Below, one piece after another: positions 5,002 through 5,262 of a DNA stretch of 5,262 nucleotides (the first letter of the stretch is position 1; every line of letters begins with the position of its first letter). The notes beneath the pieces are model-generated. The model saw nothing but the letters and a program-made list of their open reading frames with translations. It searched no databases and was not told the DNA's origin. The position numbers and the translations under genes were made by a program. Location: positions 1-5,262 of the forward strand of contig JAUWRZ010000176.1 in assembly GCA_030610325.1 (NCBI GenBank), written 5' to 3'. The stretch is from Sulfurimonadaceae bacterium. Its GTDB lineage: Bacteria; Campylobacterota; Campylobacteria; Campylobacterales; Sulfurimonadaceae.

Positions 5002-5084
5002 AAAGGTAGCACCTTAGAGAGTTACCGACCATAAAGATATCTAATATATATCTAGCCCCTCTACACAACAACCAAACGATCATG

Positions 5085-5090
5085 AAGGAG
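5085..5090 (+). promoter_or_regulatory. Ribosome binding site of proB
   Basis: AAGGAG lies four bases before ATG 5095, a slightly short but workable spacing that fixes the proB start. Confidence 0.7.
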
Positions 5091-5094
5091 ATCA

Positions 5095-5262
5095 ATGCAA
5101 CGACTTGTGATAAAAGTTGGAAGTGCAGTCTTGACAAATAACAACAACATAGCCAAAGAGCGGATGATAAACCTCATCTCTCTGATAGCAAAACTTATAA
5201 AAAGATATGATGTCGTCCTGGTCACCTCGGGTGCGGTCGCGGCAGGTTATTCGACACTGAAA
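5095..5262 (+). CDS. proB: Glutamate 5-kinase, N-terminal part (cut by window end)
   Basis: ProB phosphorylates L-glutamate with ATP to gamma-glutamyl phosphate, the first step of proline synthesis, in the cytoplasm. The first 56 residues are visible. They show the amino acid kinase (AAK) family start: [10 protein letters not shown] at 5-14, with Lys7 and Gly9-Ser10 of the phosphate-binding loop, followed by a helix and then [12 protein letters not shown] at 40-51, matching the family's VVLVSSGA[IV]AAG. The start ATG 5095 follows AAGGAG, and the frame stays open to the window edge. In several Campylobacterota proB lies near obg, fmt and birA, none of which is upstream here; downstream genes are outside the window. 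Another AAK kinase is unlikely given the TSGAVAAG block. The leader contains several inverted repeats that might regulate it. Confidence 0.9.
   Translation, partial: MQRLVIKVGSAVLTNNNNIAKERMINLISLIAKLIKRYDVVLVTSGAVAAGYSTLK

Larger units (their letters stand above)
4914..5094. other. Intergenic leader region of proB with several short inverted repeats
   Basis: I find no convincing gene here. Four short symmetric elements lie in order: AGGAC-TAAC-GTCCT (4939-4952), ATCAGCT-T-AGCTGAT (4987-5001), AAGGT-AGC-ACCTT (5003-5015) and AGATAT-7-ATATCT (5035-5053). The AT-rich TAATATATAT at 5042-5051 is the best place for a proB -10 box. None of the hairpins is followed by a T-run, so no intrinsic terminator can be called. 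No known riboswitch is recognised. Confidence 0.4.

Noticed and set aside
4914..5094. tRNA or known riboswitch before proB
   Set aside because: Only short separate hairpins are present; there is no cloverleaf, T-loop sequence or recognisable aptamer core.

Overview
The window looks like chromosomal DNA from a Campylobacterota (epsilonproteobacterial) bacterium. I infer this from the protein sequence style, the moderate GC and the compact layout with 4-base ATGA overlaps; a Sulfurovum- or Sulfurimonas-like relative is a guess, not a demonstrated assignment. There are nine protein-coding regions I consider real or likely, two of them cut by the window edges, plus one very short doubtful ORF. 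I see no tRNA, rRNA, CRISPR array or transposase.

Region 1 (1-2945) is a covalent-flavin module. On the plus strand, the end of an FMN-binding domain protein is followed, with ATGA overlaps, by two small four-helix membrane proteins that resemble each other and look like tandem paralogues. On the minus strand, ending only 4 bases from them, lies apbE, whose product attaches FMN covalently to the TGAT-type motif carried by the first gene. Immediately upstream of apbE and co-directional with it is a HAD-family phosphatase. The simplest reading is a small membrane-bound flavin electron-transfer unit with its own maturase; the electron donor and acceptor are not visible.

Region 2 (2946-3832) holds an inverted pair of CTCC-CAAGT/ACTTGG-type repeats, each able to form a hairpin, which resembles a REP doublet (REPIN). 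It lies just beyond a two-helix membrane protein with a Cys-rich tail. That gene is followed by an overlapping +1-frame acidic ORF which is either a coupled small gene or a frameshifted C-terminus. Upstream of it is a 20-codon possible leader ORF whose start coincides with a TATAAT sequence.

Region 3 (3833-5262) has a patatin-like phospholipase on the minus strand, possibly translated from a leaderless mRNA, divergent from a 67-residue unknown protein. A 181-base intergenic stretch with several short inverted repeats then leads to proB (glutamate 5-kinase), cut by the window end.
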